Positions 30,335-37,678 of a stretch of 64,000 bases of DNA are shown here, piece by piece. Below the pieces are notes generated by a model that did no database searches, was not told the DNA's origin, and saw only the letters and a list, made by a program, of their open reading frames with translations. The stretch comes from Mycobacterium sp. E787 (GTDB taxonomy: Bacteria > Actinomycetota > Actinomycetes > Mycobacteriales > Mycobacteriaceae): positions 1 to 64,000 of the forward strand of contig NZ_LZKL01000056.1 in NCBI RefSeq assembly GCF_001668725.1, read 5' to 3'. Numbering within the stretch: position 1 is the first letter of the stretch; every line of letters starts with the position of its first letter. The position numbers were made by a program, and so were the translations under genes.

Positions 30335-31789
30335 ATGACCAGCAAAAAAGCCCGCGCCGCCATTTACGCGCGGATCAGCCACGACCCCGCCAAGGCCAAC
30401 GGGGACCAGCCCGACGACGAACCGAAGCCGCCCGGTCGCGGCGGCGACGGCCTAGGCGTAGCGCGTCAAGAGCAGGACTGCCGGGAGTTGGCCGCGCGGC
30501 TGGGCCTGACCGTCGCCGACGATCACGTCTACGTCGACAACGACACGTCGGCCTACTCCGGCAAGCGGCGCCCCGGTTTCGAGGCGATGCTCGACGCGAT
30601 GAAAAACCACCGATTCGACGTGCTGCTGTGCTGGCACACAGACCGGCTGTACCGCAGCATGAAAGACCTTGAACGCCTTATCGACATCGCCGAGCTGGCC
30701 CGCGTTCCCATCCGCACCGCGCAGGGCGGCGAACTGGACCTGTCCACCAGCGCGGGCCGCATGGTCGCGCGAATCTTAGGTTCCGTTGCGAGACAGGAGT
30801 CGGAGCACATGAGCGAGCGCCGTATCCGCGCCAACCGGCAAAAGGCCGAGGCCGGTAAATGGCAAAGCGCCAACCGGACTTTCGGCTACACCATGAAAGG
30901 GGAACCGCTGGAACCGGAAGCATCGGCGGTGCGTAAGGCCGCGCTGGAAGTGTTGGGCGGCAAGAGTATTCAGGGCGTGGCGCGGGAATGGAAGGCCGCC
31001 GGGCTGGTAGGTACCCGTGGCCGCCCGTTCAACGCGCCCGGCGTGCGGCGCCTGTTAATCAACCCGCGCTGCGCCGCGCTGAAAACCCACCAGGGCAAGG
31101 TGATTGGCCCCGGCAACTGGACACCGCTGATCGACGCCAACACGCACAAAGGCCTCGTCGCGCTGCTGTCAGACCCAGAACGGGTGATATGCACCAGCTT
31201 TGAGCGCAAATACATCGGTTCCGGCCTGTATCGCTGCGGCATCTGCAACGACGGGACGACCATGAAAGCCGCGCAGCCCGGCGGCAAGCGGGCCGGTGGG
31301 CGCCGCTACGTGTGCCGCGAGCACGCGCACCTGGTGCGCGCCGGGGAGCCGCTCGATAAGTTCGTAGAGCGGCAGATCATCGACATCCTGTCATCGCCGA
31401 ACGCTCACCTACTGCTGGACAACCAGGATATTGACCTCGATGACCTCAATGTGCGCCGCGAGGCGCTGGTTTGCCGCAAAGACGCGGTGCGCCGCGCCCA
31501 TAACGCGGGCAGCCTCGACGAGAGCGAATACCTTTCGGACTTAGCGGATTTGGCCGCGCAGATCGCGGCGTGCGACGCCGAGCTGGCCGCCGCGACCCGC
31601 ACCAGCCCAGCCGCCCGGCTGGTCGCCGCCGGCGAGCAGGTTTGGGAGCGCTGGAAGGCCATGTCGCCGAGCGAGCAGGCGCAGGCCGTCGACGAGGTTG
31701 CCACGGTGACGATCCTGCCCGCCACCCGCAAAGGCCCTGGGTTCAACCCGGACGACGTGGACATCGCACCGAAACGGGCGATTCAGTAA
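30335..31789 (+). CDS. Large serine recombinase (phiRv1-type integrase)
   Basis: Site-specific integrase of 484 residues. The resolvase domain (about 5-165) has the catalytic serine in YARIS (Ser15), QEQDCREL near 46, and CWHTDRLYRSMKDLERL near 99-115. The recombinase domain spans about 180-285. A zinc ribbon uses Cys301, Cys304, Cys327 and His330. A coiled-coil segment covers about 370-420, as in other large serine integrases. A Pro/Gly/Asp-rich insertion sits at about 20-40. ATG 30335 follows attL by 37 bases. All catalytic parts appear intact. Confidence 0.93.
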   Translation: MTSKKARAAIYARISHDPAKANGDQPDDEPKPPGRGGDGLGVARQEQDCRELAARLGLTVADDHVYVDNDTSAYSGKRRPGFEAMLDAMKNHRFDVLLCWHTDRLYRSMKDLERLIDIAELARVPIRTAQGGELDLSTSAGRMVARILGSVARQESEHMSERRIRANRQKAEAGKWQSANRTFGYTMKGEPLEPEASAVRKAALEVLGGKSIQGVAREWKAAGLVGTRGRPFNAPGVRRLLINPRCAALKTHQGKVIGPGNWTPLIDANTHKGLVALLSDPERVICTSFERKYIGSGLYRCGICNDGTTMKAAQPGGKRAGGRRYVCREHAHLVRAGEPLDKFVERQIIDILSSPNAHLLLDNQDIDLDDLNVRREALVCRKDAVRRAHNAGSLDESEYLSDLADLAAQIAACDAELAAATRTSPAARLVAAGEQVWERWKAMSPSEQAQAVDEVATVTILPATRKGPGFNPDDVDIAPKRAIQ

Positions 31790-31802
31790 TAATCGAGCCA
31801 CG

Positions 31803-32219
31803 ATGACCGACCGAGTCCCACATCGACGACGTGTTCTGCCCAGCATGATCACGATTGTCTGCGACAGCATGGCCCACGACGGACGACGCGGCGGGCACGT
31901 TGTGCTGCGGCTCAAACGGGACCCGGCTGGCGGGTGGGGCGTCATCACGGATGGCACCGACATGGACGACACGTTCCTTCTGCGCGGCGAGAAAGCGCAG
32001 CGGCAGTTCCTGGACGGCGACCGTCGCGTCGGCGGCCCCGAAGCTGCCACTCGCCTCCGATACCGCATCGAGTGCAGTTGCGGCGACTCTGTCCCTGCCC
32101 GCGCCGAGCACCTGCACCCCATCCTTGACACGTTGCTCGCCAGCGGGTGGACAAGACCTATCACCCTGACGCAGCTCCGGTATAGACTCGCTAATCGAGC
32201 ACGGGGAGGGTCGCGCTAG
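31803..32219 (+). CDS. Hypothetical element protein after the integrase
   Basis: No recognised domain in the 138-residue product. It begins 13 bases after the integrase stop, in the position of phiRv1 Rv1585c. It contains MITIVCDSMAHDGRRGGHVV near residue 15 and a pair IECSCGD. Neither the ATG at 31803 nor the ATG at 31845 has a good ribosome-binding site; 31845 would give 124 residues. Confidence 0.6.
   Translation: MTDRVPHRRRVLPSMITIVCDSMAHDGRRGGHVVLRLKRDPAGGWGVITDGTDMDDTFLLRGEKAQRQFLDGDRRVGGPEAATRLRYRIECSCGDSVPARAEHLHPILDTLLASGWTRPITLTQLRYRLANRARGGSR
32181..32188 (+). promoter_or_regulatory. Possible -10 of the element's early operon
   Basis: TATAGACT lies inside the end of the preceding gene, about 100 bases before the TTG start at 32288. 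It is a plausible promoter for the replication-packaging operon, but no -35 is evident. Confidence 0.3.
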
Positions 32220-32273
32220 GCGGCCCGTGGTGTCTCCTTCAGTCCTCCATCGAGGGCCAACTTTTGTTGCGTT

Positions 32274-32280
32274 GGAGGAG
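32274..32280 (+). promoter_or_regulatory. Ribosome-binding site that decides the TTG start at 32288
   Basis: GGAGGAG lies seven bases before TTG 32288. An in-frame ATG at 32264 would be upstream of this site and has none of its own. Confidence 0.6.
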
Positions 32281-32287
32281 AACCCCG

Positions 32288-32497
32288 TTGTCCACCTCAC
32301 CGAACCCTTCTGGGCGCCACCCGGTACCGGGTAGCGCTGGAGGCCCCGGGCCGCAAAGTTGCGTGCCGCCCTGGCTGGCCGACTTGCCCGACGAATGGGT
32401 CGCGGCGATCACCAAAACGACCGCGAACTGGCCGGACCTCACGCCACGACAGTTGGATCGCCTGCGACTGCTCTTTCGGCCCCGGCGGCGGCCATGA
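32288..32497 (+). CDS. Small element protein, candidate recombination directionality factor
   Basis: 69 residues from TTG 32288, chosen for the GGAGGAG seven bases upstream. The core reads VPPWLADLPDEW near residue 27 and LTPRQLDRLRLLFRPRRRP at the end. In phiRv1 the directionality factor (Rv1584c, 73 residues, shown to drive excision) lies at the same distance after the integrase. As I recall it, it also ends in a short helix of the LTxxQxxRLxxLLRPxRR type. The match is short, so the assignment is inferred from position, size and tail. Confidence 0.5.
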   Translation: MSTSPNPSGRHPVPGSAGGPGPQSCVPPWLADLPDEWVAAITKTTANWPDLTPRQLDRLRLLFRPRRRP

Positions 32498-32838
32498 AAA
32501 GCCCCCCGGCGGTCACGCCGAAACCCGCATCCGGTGGTAGTACTGGCACCGAGGCCCACGGCCAAACCGAAGTCCAAATCAGGATCGCACACGCCATCCT
32601 CAACCAGTGCGGCATGGAGATGTCGCCGCGCCGCGTCAACCGGCTGGTCCGCCAATTCCAGGCCCGCGTCGAGCGTAATGGCTGGAAGTTTTTCGAGTTT
32701 TTCGCCAACGCGCTGCGGCTGACCGCCGAGCAGCGTCGCGCCGCCCTCGCCGACCCCGACCTGGTCAAGCTGGTCAAGCACCCCGACCCTGTCGGAGAGC
32801 ATGCCGTTAACCGTGTCCTGTCCGAGCGGGGCTACTGA
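32494..32838 (+). CDS. Hypothetical element protein upstream of primase
   Basis: 114 residues, function not recognised. The ATG at 32494 overlaps the preceding TGA (ATGA), so coupling fixes the start even though the frame opens earlier. A disordered N terminus (KSPPAVTPKPASGG) is followed by a helical region with MSPRRVNRLVRQFQARV near residue 45 and KFFEFFANAL near residue 65, which could bind DNA or the adjacent primase. It is in the position of phiRv1 Rv1583c. Confidence 0.65.
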   Translation: MKSPPAVTPKPASGGSTGTEAHGQTEVQIRIAHAILNQCGMEMSPRRVNRLVRQFQARVERNGWKFFEFFANALRLTAEQRRAALADPDLVKLVKHPDPVGEHAVNRVLSERGY

Positions 32839-34871
32839 TGGACGACGCCGCATTCGGCAGGCTCATCGGCGCCCTGGAGGCTCACGGCTGCCACGTCAAG
32901 ATCAACGGCAACCGGGCGATAGCTCAATGCCCCTGCCCCGGCCACGGCGACGGGCACGGCGACCGCAACCCGTCGTTGAGCATCACCGGCATCGAAGGGC
33001 AGGTGCTCATCCACTGCCACGCGGGATGCTCCCCCCAGGATGTCATGGCCGCGCTCAACAAGACGATGGCCGACCTGTTCAACACCCGTAACGGCGCCAC
33101 CTACACCTACGGCGACGGGCGCAAGGTCCACCGCAAGCCCAACAAGACGTTCCGGCAGTCAGGAAACACCGAGGGCAACGCCCTGTTTCACGGTGACCGG
33201 ATCGGCGACGCCGCCACCGTCTACGTCGTGGAGGGCGAAAAGGACGTGCTGGCAATCGAAGCCGCCGGCGGGGCGGCGGTCACCTCGGCGATGGGCGCCT
33301 GCAAGGCCCGGCTGGCCGACTGGTCACCGCTCGAGGGCAAGCACGCCACCATCGTCGCCGATAACGACAAAGCCGGTCGTAACCATGCTGCCCAGGTCGC
33401 CGGGCTGCTCGAGGGCATCGCTGCGTCGGTGCGGATCGTCGAAGCGGTCGAAGGCAAGGACGCCGCCGATCACATCGCCGCCGGCCACACGCTCGACGAG
33501 TTCGTCCCCTTTACCCCCCAGAAAACCACCGCAACAGCGCAACCGCCCAGGTGGGAAGCGGTGCAACCCATTGCGCAGTTGCGGCGCATCCTCGACGCCG
33601 TCGCCGACGAAGTTCGATCCCGTGGCCTGGTCGGCGAGGAACGGCTGGCGAAAATCCTCTACCTCGTGCTGACCTCACGGCTCCTTGACAAGCAGGTCTC
33701 CGCTGGGGTGAAAGGCCATTCGGCGTCAGGCAAGTCCTACACCGTCGAGACCGTGACCCGGTTTTTTCCGCCCGAGGCGTACCTCGAATTTACGGCCATG
33801 TCCGAGAAGGCGCTGATCTACTCCAATCAGCAATACGCCCACCGCACCATCGTCATCTACGAGGTCACGGCGCTGCGCGAAGGCGTCGAAGACGACATGA
33901 CCAGCTACTTCATCCGGTCACTGCTGTCCGAGGGGCGCATCGACTACGAGGTCACAATCCGGGATAAAGATGGTGGTTTCACCACCAAGACGATCACCAA
34001 GACGGGTCCGACCAACCTGATCTTCACCACCACCAAGACTCGGGTTCACGCCGAGAACGAAACCCGTATTTTCTCGCTGGCCACCGACGATTCACGCGCG
34101 CAGACCGCCAGGGTGCTGCTCGAAATTGCCGATGAAACCAACGGCGGCAACGACTTAGAGCAGTGGCGTGGCTTCCAGCGGTGGCTCGCCGGCGCCGAGC
34201 ACCGGGTAACCATCCCCTACGCTCGCCGGCTCGCCGAGCAAGTACCGCCCGCCGCCGTGCGGCTGCGCCGCGACTTCGGTTCCCTGCTCGCCCTGATCCG
34301 CGCCCACGCGGTGCTCCACCAGGCCAGCCGGGACCGCGACGAAGACGGGCGCATCATCGCCGCGCTCGATGACTACGCCGTGGTCCGTGATCTGGTGGCC
34401 GACATCATCTCTGAGGGCGTCGGCGCGACAGTCTCAGACACCGTGCGGGACACCGTCGAGGCGGTCGCCGCGCTGGCGTCGGATCTGGGCGTCATGGTCA
34501 CCGCCATCGCCGACAAACTCGGCCTGGACAAGTCCAATGCGAGCCGGCGGTTACGTGTGGCTGCCGACGGCGGGTATGTCCGCAACCTTGAGGACAAGCG
34601 GGGGAAACCTGGTCGCTGGGTCGTCGGTGACGACCTGCCGGAGGCGGTTGAGCTGCTGCCGGAGCCGTCGCAACTCGCAACCGCCGACACCATGCCTGAC
34701 CAGAGCGGTTGCGCTGTTGCGCACGAATCTGGGGGAGAAAGCGACGCCGTCGTCCACTGCCTTAACTGCGGTGACGAGATTCCCCTGCACATGCCGTTGG
34801 CTCGGGCCAGGGGCTACTGCTCCAAGGGCCGCTGCATCGTCGCGGCGAACGAAAAGAAGGCCCGGTCGTGA
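32838..34871 (+). CDS. CHC2-TOPRIM primase with P-loop (helicase-like) domain
   Basis: Predicted replication protein of 677 residues, in the position of phiRv1 Rv1582c. Residues 30-64 form a CHC2 zinc finger (CPCPGH, then IHCHAGC). Residues 125-215 are a TOPRIM domain with VEGEKD (131-136) and the metal-binding DND (175-177). From about 240 there is a P-loop ATPase-like region with GHSASGKS (293-300) and IVIYE as a likely Walker B. A Cys-rich end (HCLNCGDEIP) closes the protein. ATG 32838 overlaps the previous stop by one base. No origin of replication could be picked out. Confidence 0.85.
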   Translation: MDDAAFGRLIGALEAHGCHVKINGNRAIAQCPCPGHGDGHGDRNPSLSITGIEGQVLIHCHAGCSPQDVMAALNKTMADLFNTRNGATYTYGDGRKVHRKPNKTFRQSGNTEGNALFHGDRIGDAATVYVVEGEKDVLAIEAAGGAAVTSAMGACKARLADWSPLEGKHATIVADNDKAGRNHAAQVAGLLEGIAASVRIVEAVEGKDAADHIAAGHTLDEFVPFTPQKTTATAQPPRWEAVQPIAQLRRILDAVADEVRSRGLVGEERLAKILYLVLTSRLLDKQVSAGVKGHSASGKSYTVETVTRFFPPEAYLEFTAMSEKALIYSNQQYAHRTIVIYEVTALREGVEDDMTSYFIRSLLSEGRIDYEVTIRDKDGGFTTKTITKTGPTNLIFTTTKTRVHAENETRIFSLATDDSRAQTARVLLEIADETNGGNDLEQWRGFQRWLAGAEHRVTIPYARRLAEQVPPAAVRLRRDFGSLLALIRAHAVLHQASRDRDEDGRIIAALDDYAVVRDLVADIISEGVGATVSDTVRDTVEAVAALASDLGVMVTAIADKLGLDKSNASRRLRVAADGGYVRNLEDKRGKPGRWVVGDDLPEAVELLPEPSQLATADTMPDQSGCAVAHESGGESDAVVHCLNCGDEIPLHMPLARARGYCSKGRCIVAANEKKARS

Positions 34872-35278
34872 CCGCCGTCCGGTTCGGCGTCCACGGCGCC
34901 GTCTACGTCGTCCAGTTCTCCTACGATCCTGCGGTCATCGACCTGATCAAGGCCACGGTCCCGCACTACGCCCGATCCTGGCATCCGACCGCCAAGGCCT
35001 GGACCGTCGAAGCCGGCTGGGCGCGCCCACTGGCCGCCATGCTGCGCCGGCGCGGCCATGTCGTCGCCGGCATTGACGACCCCACCCAGCACCACCACGA
35101 CACCGACCCGGCCACCTGGGCGCAGCTCGTGTTTCAGCGAGTCGGTCCAGCCCGCGCGCCACTGGCCTACCGGCTGCTGTCCCGCGTCTGCCACCCCGAC
35201 CACGGCGGCGACCACCAACTCCAAGTCGAGCTGAATCGGGCCTTCGCCGAATTACCCAGCAAGAGGAGAACCGCGTGA
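34868..35278 (+). CDS. HARP-like plus J-motif small protein
   Basis: 136 residues from GTG 34868 (GTGA overlap with the primase). Residues 1-60 resemble the HARP fold found next to SNF2-type ATPases: FSYDPAVIDLIKATVPHYARS then WHPTAKAWTVEA. The C-terminal 40 residues carry a DnaJ-like HPD motif in CHPDHGGDHQLQVELNRAF. HPD is the Hsp70-activating tripeptide of J domains, so recruitment of host DnaK is possible. Both assignments rest on motif reading. It sits where phiRv1 has Rv1581c, a protein of similar size. Confidence 0.6.
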   Translation: MTAVRFGVHGAVYVVQFSYDPAVIDLIKATVPHYARSWHPTAKAWTVEAGWARPLAAMLRRRGHVVAGIDDPTQHHHDTDPATWAQLVFQRVGPARAPLAYRLLSRVCHPDHGGDHQLQVELNRAFAELPSKRRTA

Positions 35279-35631
35279 GCGACAACATATCTGACGACCA
35301 CGGCAACCCGCCGGCGATCACAGCCTCGGACGACCTAGTGTTTCGCCCGCTGCCAGAGCCGGTCTTCAACGCATATCTGCTTACCCGCGACGTTACGTGC
35401 CCCGGCTGCCACCGCCAGGTACGAGCGCGGTACGAAGTTGCCATTGAAACACCTGACGGCCTTGTGTGTACGGAATGCGCGGCTGACACAATGATGCACG
35501 CCTACCGCGATGCTCTGTATAGGCTGCGGGCCGAACATGAGCGCCGGCAACAACACGACAGCACAGGCGATTTCGAGTACCACAGACTCTCACGAATCCT
35601 CAACGACATTGACGAAGCGGAGATGCTGTGA
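35275..35631 (+). CDS. Small zinc-finger element protein
   Basis: 118 residues from GTG 35275, which overlaps the preceding stop and has AGAGGAGAA upstream. Two CxxC knuckles (VTCPGCHRQ near residue 41 and LVCTECAADT near residue 63) probably bind one zinc. A charged helical C terminus follows (YRLRAEHERRQQHD). Function not known. Confidence 0.7.
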   Translation: MSDNISDDHGNPPAITASDDLVFRPLPEPVFNAYLLTRDVTCPGCHRQVRARYEVAIETPDGLVCTECAADTMMHAYRDALYRLRAEHERRQQHDSTGDFEYHRLSRILNDIDEAEML

Positions 35632-35810
35632 CCCGCCAACACCGTCGCGGCATCTTCAAAACCCACCGCGCTACCACCGCCACGAAGATCCGCACCACAT
35701 CCGGCGGCGGGCGCCAACACATCCCGGCCACCATCGACCCGGCCACCAAAGCCGCAGCGGCACAAGCCGCCGTGAAAAACAGAAAGGACAAGCACCATGT
35801 CAGTCGATAA
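35628..35810 (+). CDS. Small basic element protein
   Basis: 60 residues from GTG 35628, overlapping the preceding stop (GTGA). The sequence is rich in Arg, Thr and Ala (MTRQHRRGIFKTHRATTATK) and looks like a nucleic-acid-binding or disordered peptide. The chain of overlapping starts supports its reality; no family is recognised. Confidence 0.55.
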   Translation: MTRQHRRGIFKTHRATTATKIRTTSGGGRQHIPATIDPATKAAAAQAAVKNRKDKHHVSR

Positions 35811-35970
35811 GGAACAACTCATTGACGCCCTGGCGCAGTTGAGCGAATCCGAAGCGCAACAGGTCATCTCGGCAGCCCGCCAGACCGACCGCGCAACCAA
35901 GAAACAGGTCGCCGCCGACGCGCTGCGGCGGTTCACCGGCGGAACAAACATCACCATGAGGAGCGAATAA
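35797..35970 (+). CDS. Small helical element protein
   Basis: 57 residues, beginning MSVDKEQLIDALAQLSESE. AAAGGA lies nine bases before ATG 35797. The helix EAQQVISAARQTDRATKKQVAADALRRF is amphipathic. It overlaps the previous gene by 14 bases and its TAA abuts the next ATG. Function unknown. Confidence 0.6.
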   Translation: MSVDKEQLIDALAQLSESEAQQVISAARQTDRATKKQVAADALRRFTGGTNITMRSE

Positions 35971-36837
35971 ATGCCCACCTACGAAACTGACAAACTCACC
36001 GATCACGTCCAAGCGGTGCGGGCGGTCGCAGCCGCCGGGGCCACGATTCCGCCTCAGTGGCAGGCCCTCACCGAGCGCCTAGCCGCTGTTACCGCGCTCG
36101 ACCGCCCGATGCAGGCACGGTTAACCGCAGCGATCATCGACGGCACCGATGATGATGTGCCGCAACTGTTCGCGGCGGCACTGGCCGAGCAAGCCCCGCC
36201 CGGCGACGTTGCACGCGTGGTCAATGCCCTCCGTCACCTCGCGGGAGCCAAACTGCGCGAACTGTACGCGGGCGTCGCAGTCAGCAACTATGGCCACGTC
36301 GCCAAGCAGTACAACGTCGCGGCCAAGGGATTCGGCGACGCCGCAAGTGGATTCGATCCCGAGACCAGCGCCGTCGACATCGCACACCACGCCACCGAGA
36401 AGCAGCGCAAGAGTTGGTTGGCGGCTGAGCAGTGGTCCGCCGAACTCACCCGGCTGGCCGTGCCACTCGCGCAGGCCGCCGCCCTCGCCGGGGTCCGTGG
36501 CATCGACAGAACCGAGACCCTCCTGCCGCTGCTCTGCGCGCCGACCGAGCAACACCACCGCCGCCACGTGTGGACCGCGTTCACCACCACCGACCCCGAA
36601 AAGCGCTGCGGCAGATGGTCCGCGCTGCACGCGTTGGGTGTGGAGATTAGAGCGCTGCCCTCAGATGAACTCACCTCGATCATCGAGTTCGCCGCGCCCC
36701 CGCCGCTTGAGGTCAGGCACGTGCAGATCGACACCGGCGTCACGCGCCGCGAGGTCCACGATCCCTGCGACCCCGGCTACCAGGCGCCGCTCCAGGCCGA
36801 ACGGGGGATGGTCGGCGGCAGGATGACGGCGTGGTGA
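35971..36837 (+). CDS. Hypothetical element protein, largely helical
   Basis: 288 residues, no recognised domain. It begins MPTYETDKLTDHVQAVRAVA; the ATG follows directly after the preceding TAA and has AGGAG seven bases upstream, inside the preceding gene. The protein is predicted mostly alpha-helical, with Ala- and Leu-rich segments and no membrane spans. It is too short for a capsid of the HK97 type in these elements (about 470 residues in phiRv1) and shows no prohead-protease motif. Confidence 0.7.
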   Translation: MPTYETDKLTDHVQAVRAVAAAGATIPPQWQALTERLAAVTALDRPMQARLTAAIIDGTDDDVPQLFAAALAEQAPPGDVARVVNALRHLAGAKLRELYAGVAVSNYGHVAKQYNVAAKGFGDAASGFDPETSAVDIAHHATEKQRKSWLAAEQWSAELTRLAVPLAQAAALAGVRGIDRTETLLPLLCAPTEQHHRRHVWTAFTTTDPEKRCGRWSALHALGVEIRALPSDELTSIIEFAAPPPLEVRHVQIDTGVTRREVHDPCDPGYQAPLQAERGMVGGRMTAW

Positions 36838-36843
36838 ACTCCG

Positions 36844-37131
36844 ATGCGAAACCCGCGCTACGCCAACGGGCACAGGCGAAGATGCCTACGCGCCCAAGTC
36901 CTCGCCGAGGAGGACGTGTGCTGGATCTGTGGAAGGCCGGTCGATAAGACGTTGCACTGGTTGGACCCCTGGTCGGCGGTCGTCGATGAGGTCGTGCCCT
37001 ACTCCAAAGGCGGCTCGCCTTATGCCAGAACCAATGTCCGCCTTGCCCATAGGCGGTGCAACGCCAGGCGCGGCGATGGCACACGGCAACGCGCTGCCGT
37101 CGTCCCTTACGTCACGAGTCGACGATGGTGA
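36844..37131 (+). CDS. HNH endonuclease next to the terminase genes
   Basis: 95 residues with an HNH-type ββα-metal core: CWICGRPVDK near residue 23, DEVVPYSKGGSP near residue 48 (the first His position is replaced by Glu-Val, with the conserved VxPxSKGG following) and NVRLAHRRCNARRG near residue 63. In many phages an HNH protein beside the large terminase is required for DNA packaging cleavage. The position here fits that role. No strong ribosome-binding site precedes ATG 36844. Confidence 0.8.
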   Translation: MRNPRYANGHRRRCLRAQVLAEEDVCWICGRPVDKTLHWLDPWSAVVDEVVPYSKGGSPYARTNVRLAHRRCNARRGDGTRQRAAVVPYVTSRRW

Positions 37132-37254
37132 CCACCTTACCCCCCGGGGTATGGCCCCATCGCCGCAGGTCACGGCGCATCTCTTGGCACTGCGCCTTAC
37201 ACGAGGAGCAAAATTGCCAAAAATGGGACCCGTCACGAAAAGGCAGGAGGCCCG

Positions 37255-37455
37255 ATGACCAGCAGTGATGAGAACGACATGGCCCGCTTCGCTCATTCCC
37301 TCGGCATGCGCCTGGCCAAGTTGCGCGACGGCACTTTCTGGGTGTCCGACGGCGGGCGGTTGGTGTTGGGTTCCGAGTCGGGGCGGCATCAGATCGGTGT
37401 TTCTCTCGCCGAGGTGCAGCATTTCTTGGAGGGGGTGCGCAGGAATGGAAAGTGA
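37255..37455 (+). CDS. Small element protein
   Basis: 66 residues from ATG 37255, preceded by GGAGG. The sequence alternates short strands (KLRDGTFWVSDGGRLVLGSE) and a C-terminal helix (VSLAEVQHFLEGV). The family is not recognised. It overlaps the next gene by 11 bases, placing it in the packaging operon. Confidence 0.55.
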   Translation: MTSSDENDMARFAHSLGMRLAKLRDGTFWVSDGGRLVLGSESGRHQIGVSLAEVQHFLEGVRRNGK

Positions 37456-37678
37456 TTCCGGGGACCGCCTGGCCCGGCTGGTCGCCACCCGCGACCAACT
37501 GGCCACTGCGTTGGCTTCTTGCGAGGCGGCGCGGGATTTGGCGGGCCTGTCCCGCGAATACCGCATGGTGCTCGCCGAGATTGATTCCCTACATACGGAG
37601 GACAGGACTGATGTCGTCGACCAGCTTGCGGCCCGGCGTCAAGCCGCGCCTGCGCGTCGCCCCCGCCGTTCGTCGTAA
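37445..37678 (+). CDS. Small protein in the small-terminase position
   Basis: 77 residues from ATG 37445. A long helix (DRLARLVATRDQLATALASCE, then AARDLAGLSREYRMVLAEID) precedes a basic end (APARRPRRSS). It is immediately upstream of, and overlaps by 68 bases, the large terminase gene. Small terminase subunits are often short helical DNA-binding proteins, but no winged-helix motif is obvious, so the role is inferred from position. Confidence 0.5.
   Translation: MESDSGDRLARLVATRDQLATALASCEAARDLAGLSREYRMVLAEIDSLHTEDRTDVVDQLAARRQAAPARRPRRSS

Noticed and set aside
30335..30415. Start of the integrase frame upstream at 30278
   Set aside because: That ATG is in host 13E12 DNA on the other side of attL, so it cannot be part of the element's own gene.
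35971..36837. The 288-residue element protein as a capsid or portal
   Set aside because: It is upstream of the terminase and too short, with no HK97-type or portal features visible.
37112..37498. A minus-strand frame ending FCSSCKAQCQEMRRDLRRW, which looks like a zinc-finger protein
   Set aside because: It overlaps the HNH gene end and the two small terminase-operon genes, has no ribosome-binding site, and most of it is low complexity. The Cys-rich end is probably chance, although the 123-base gap at 37132-37254 has no plus-strand explanation.
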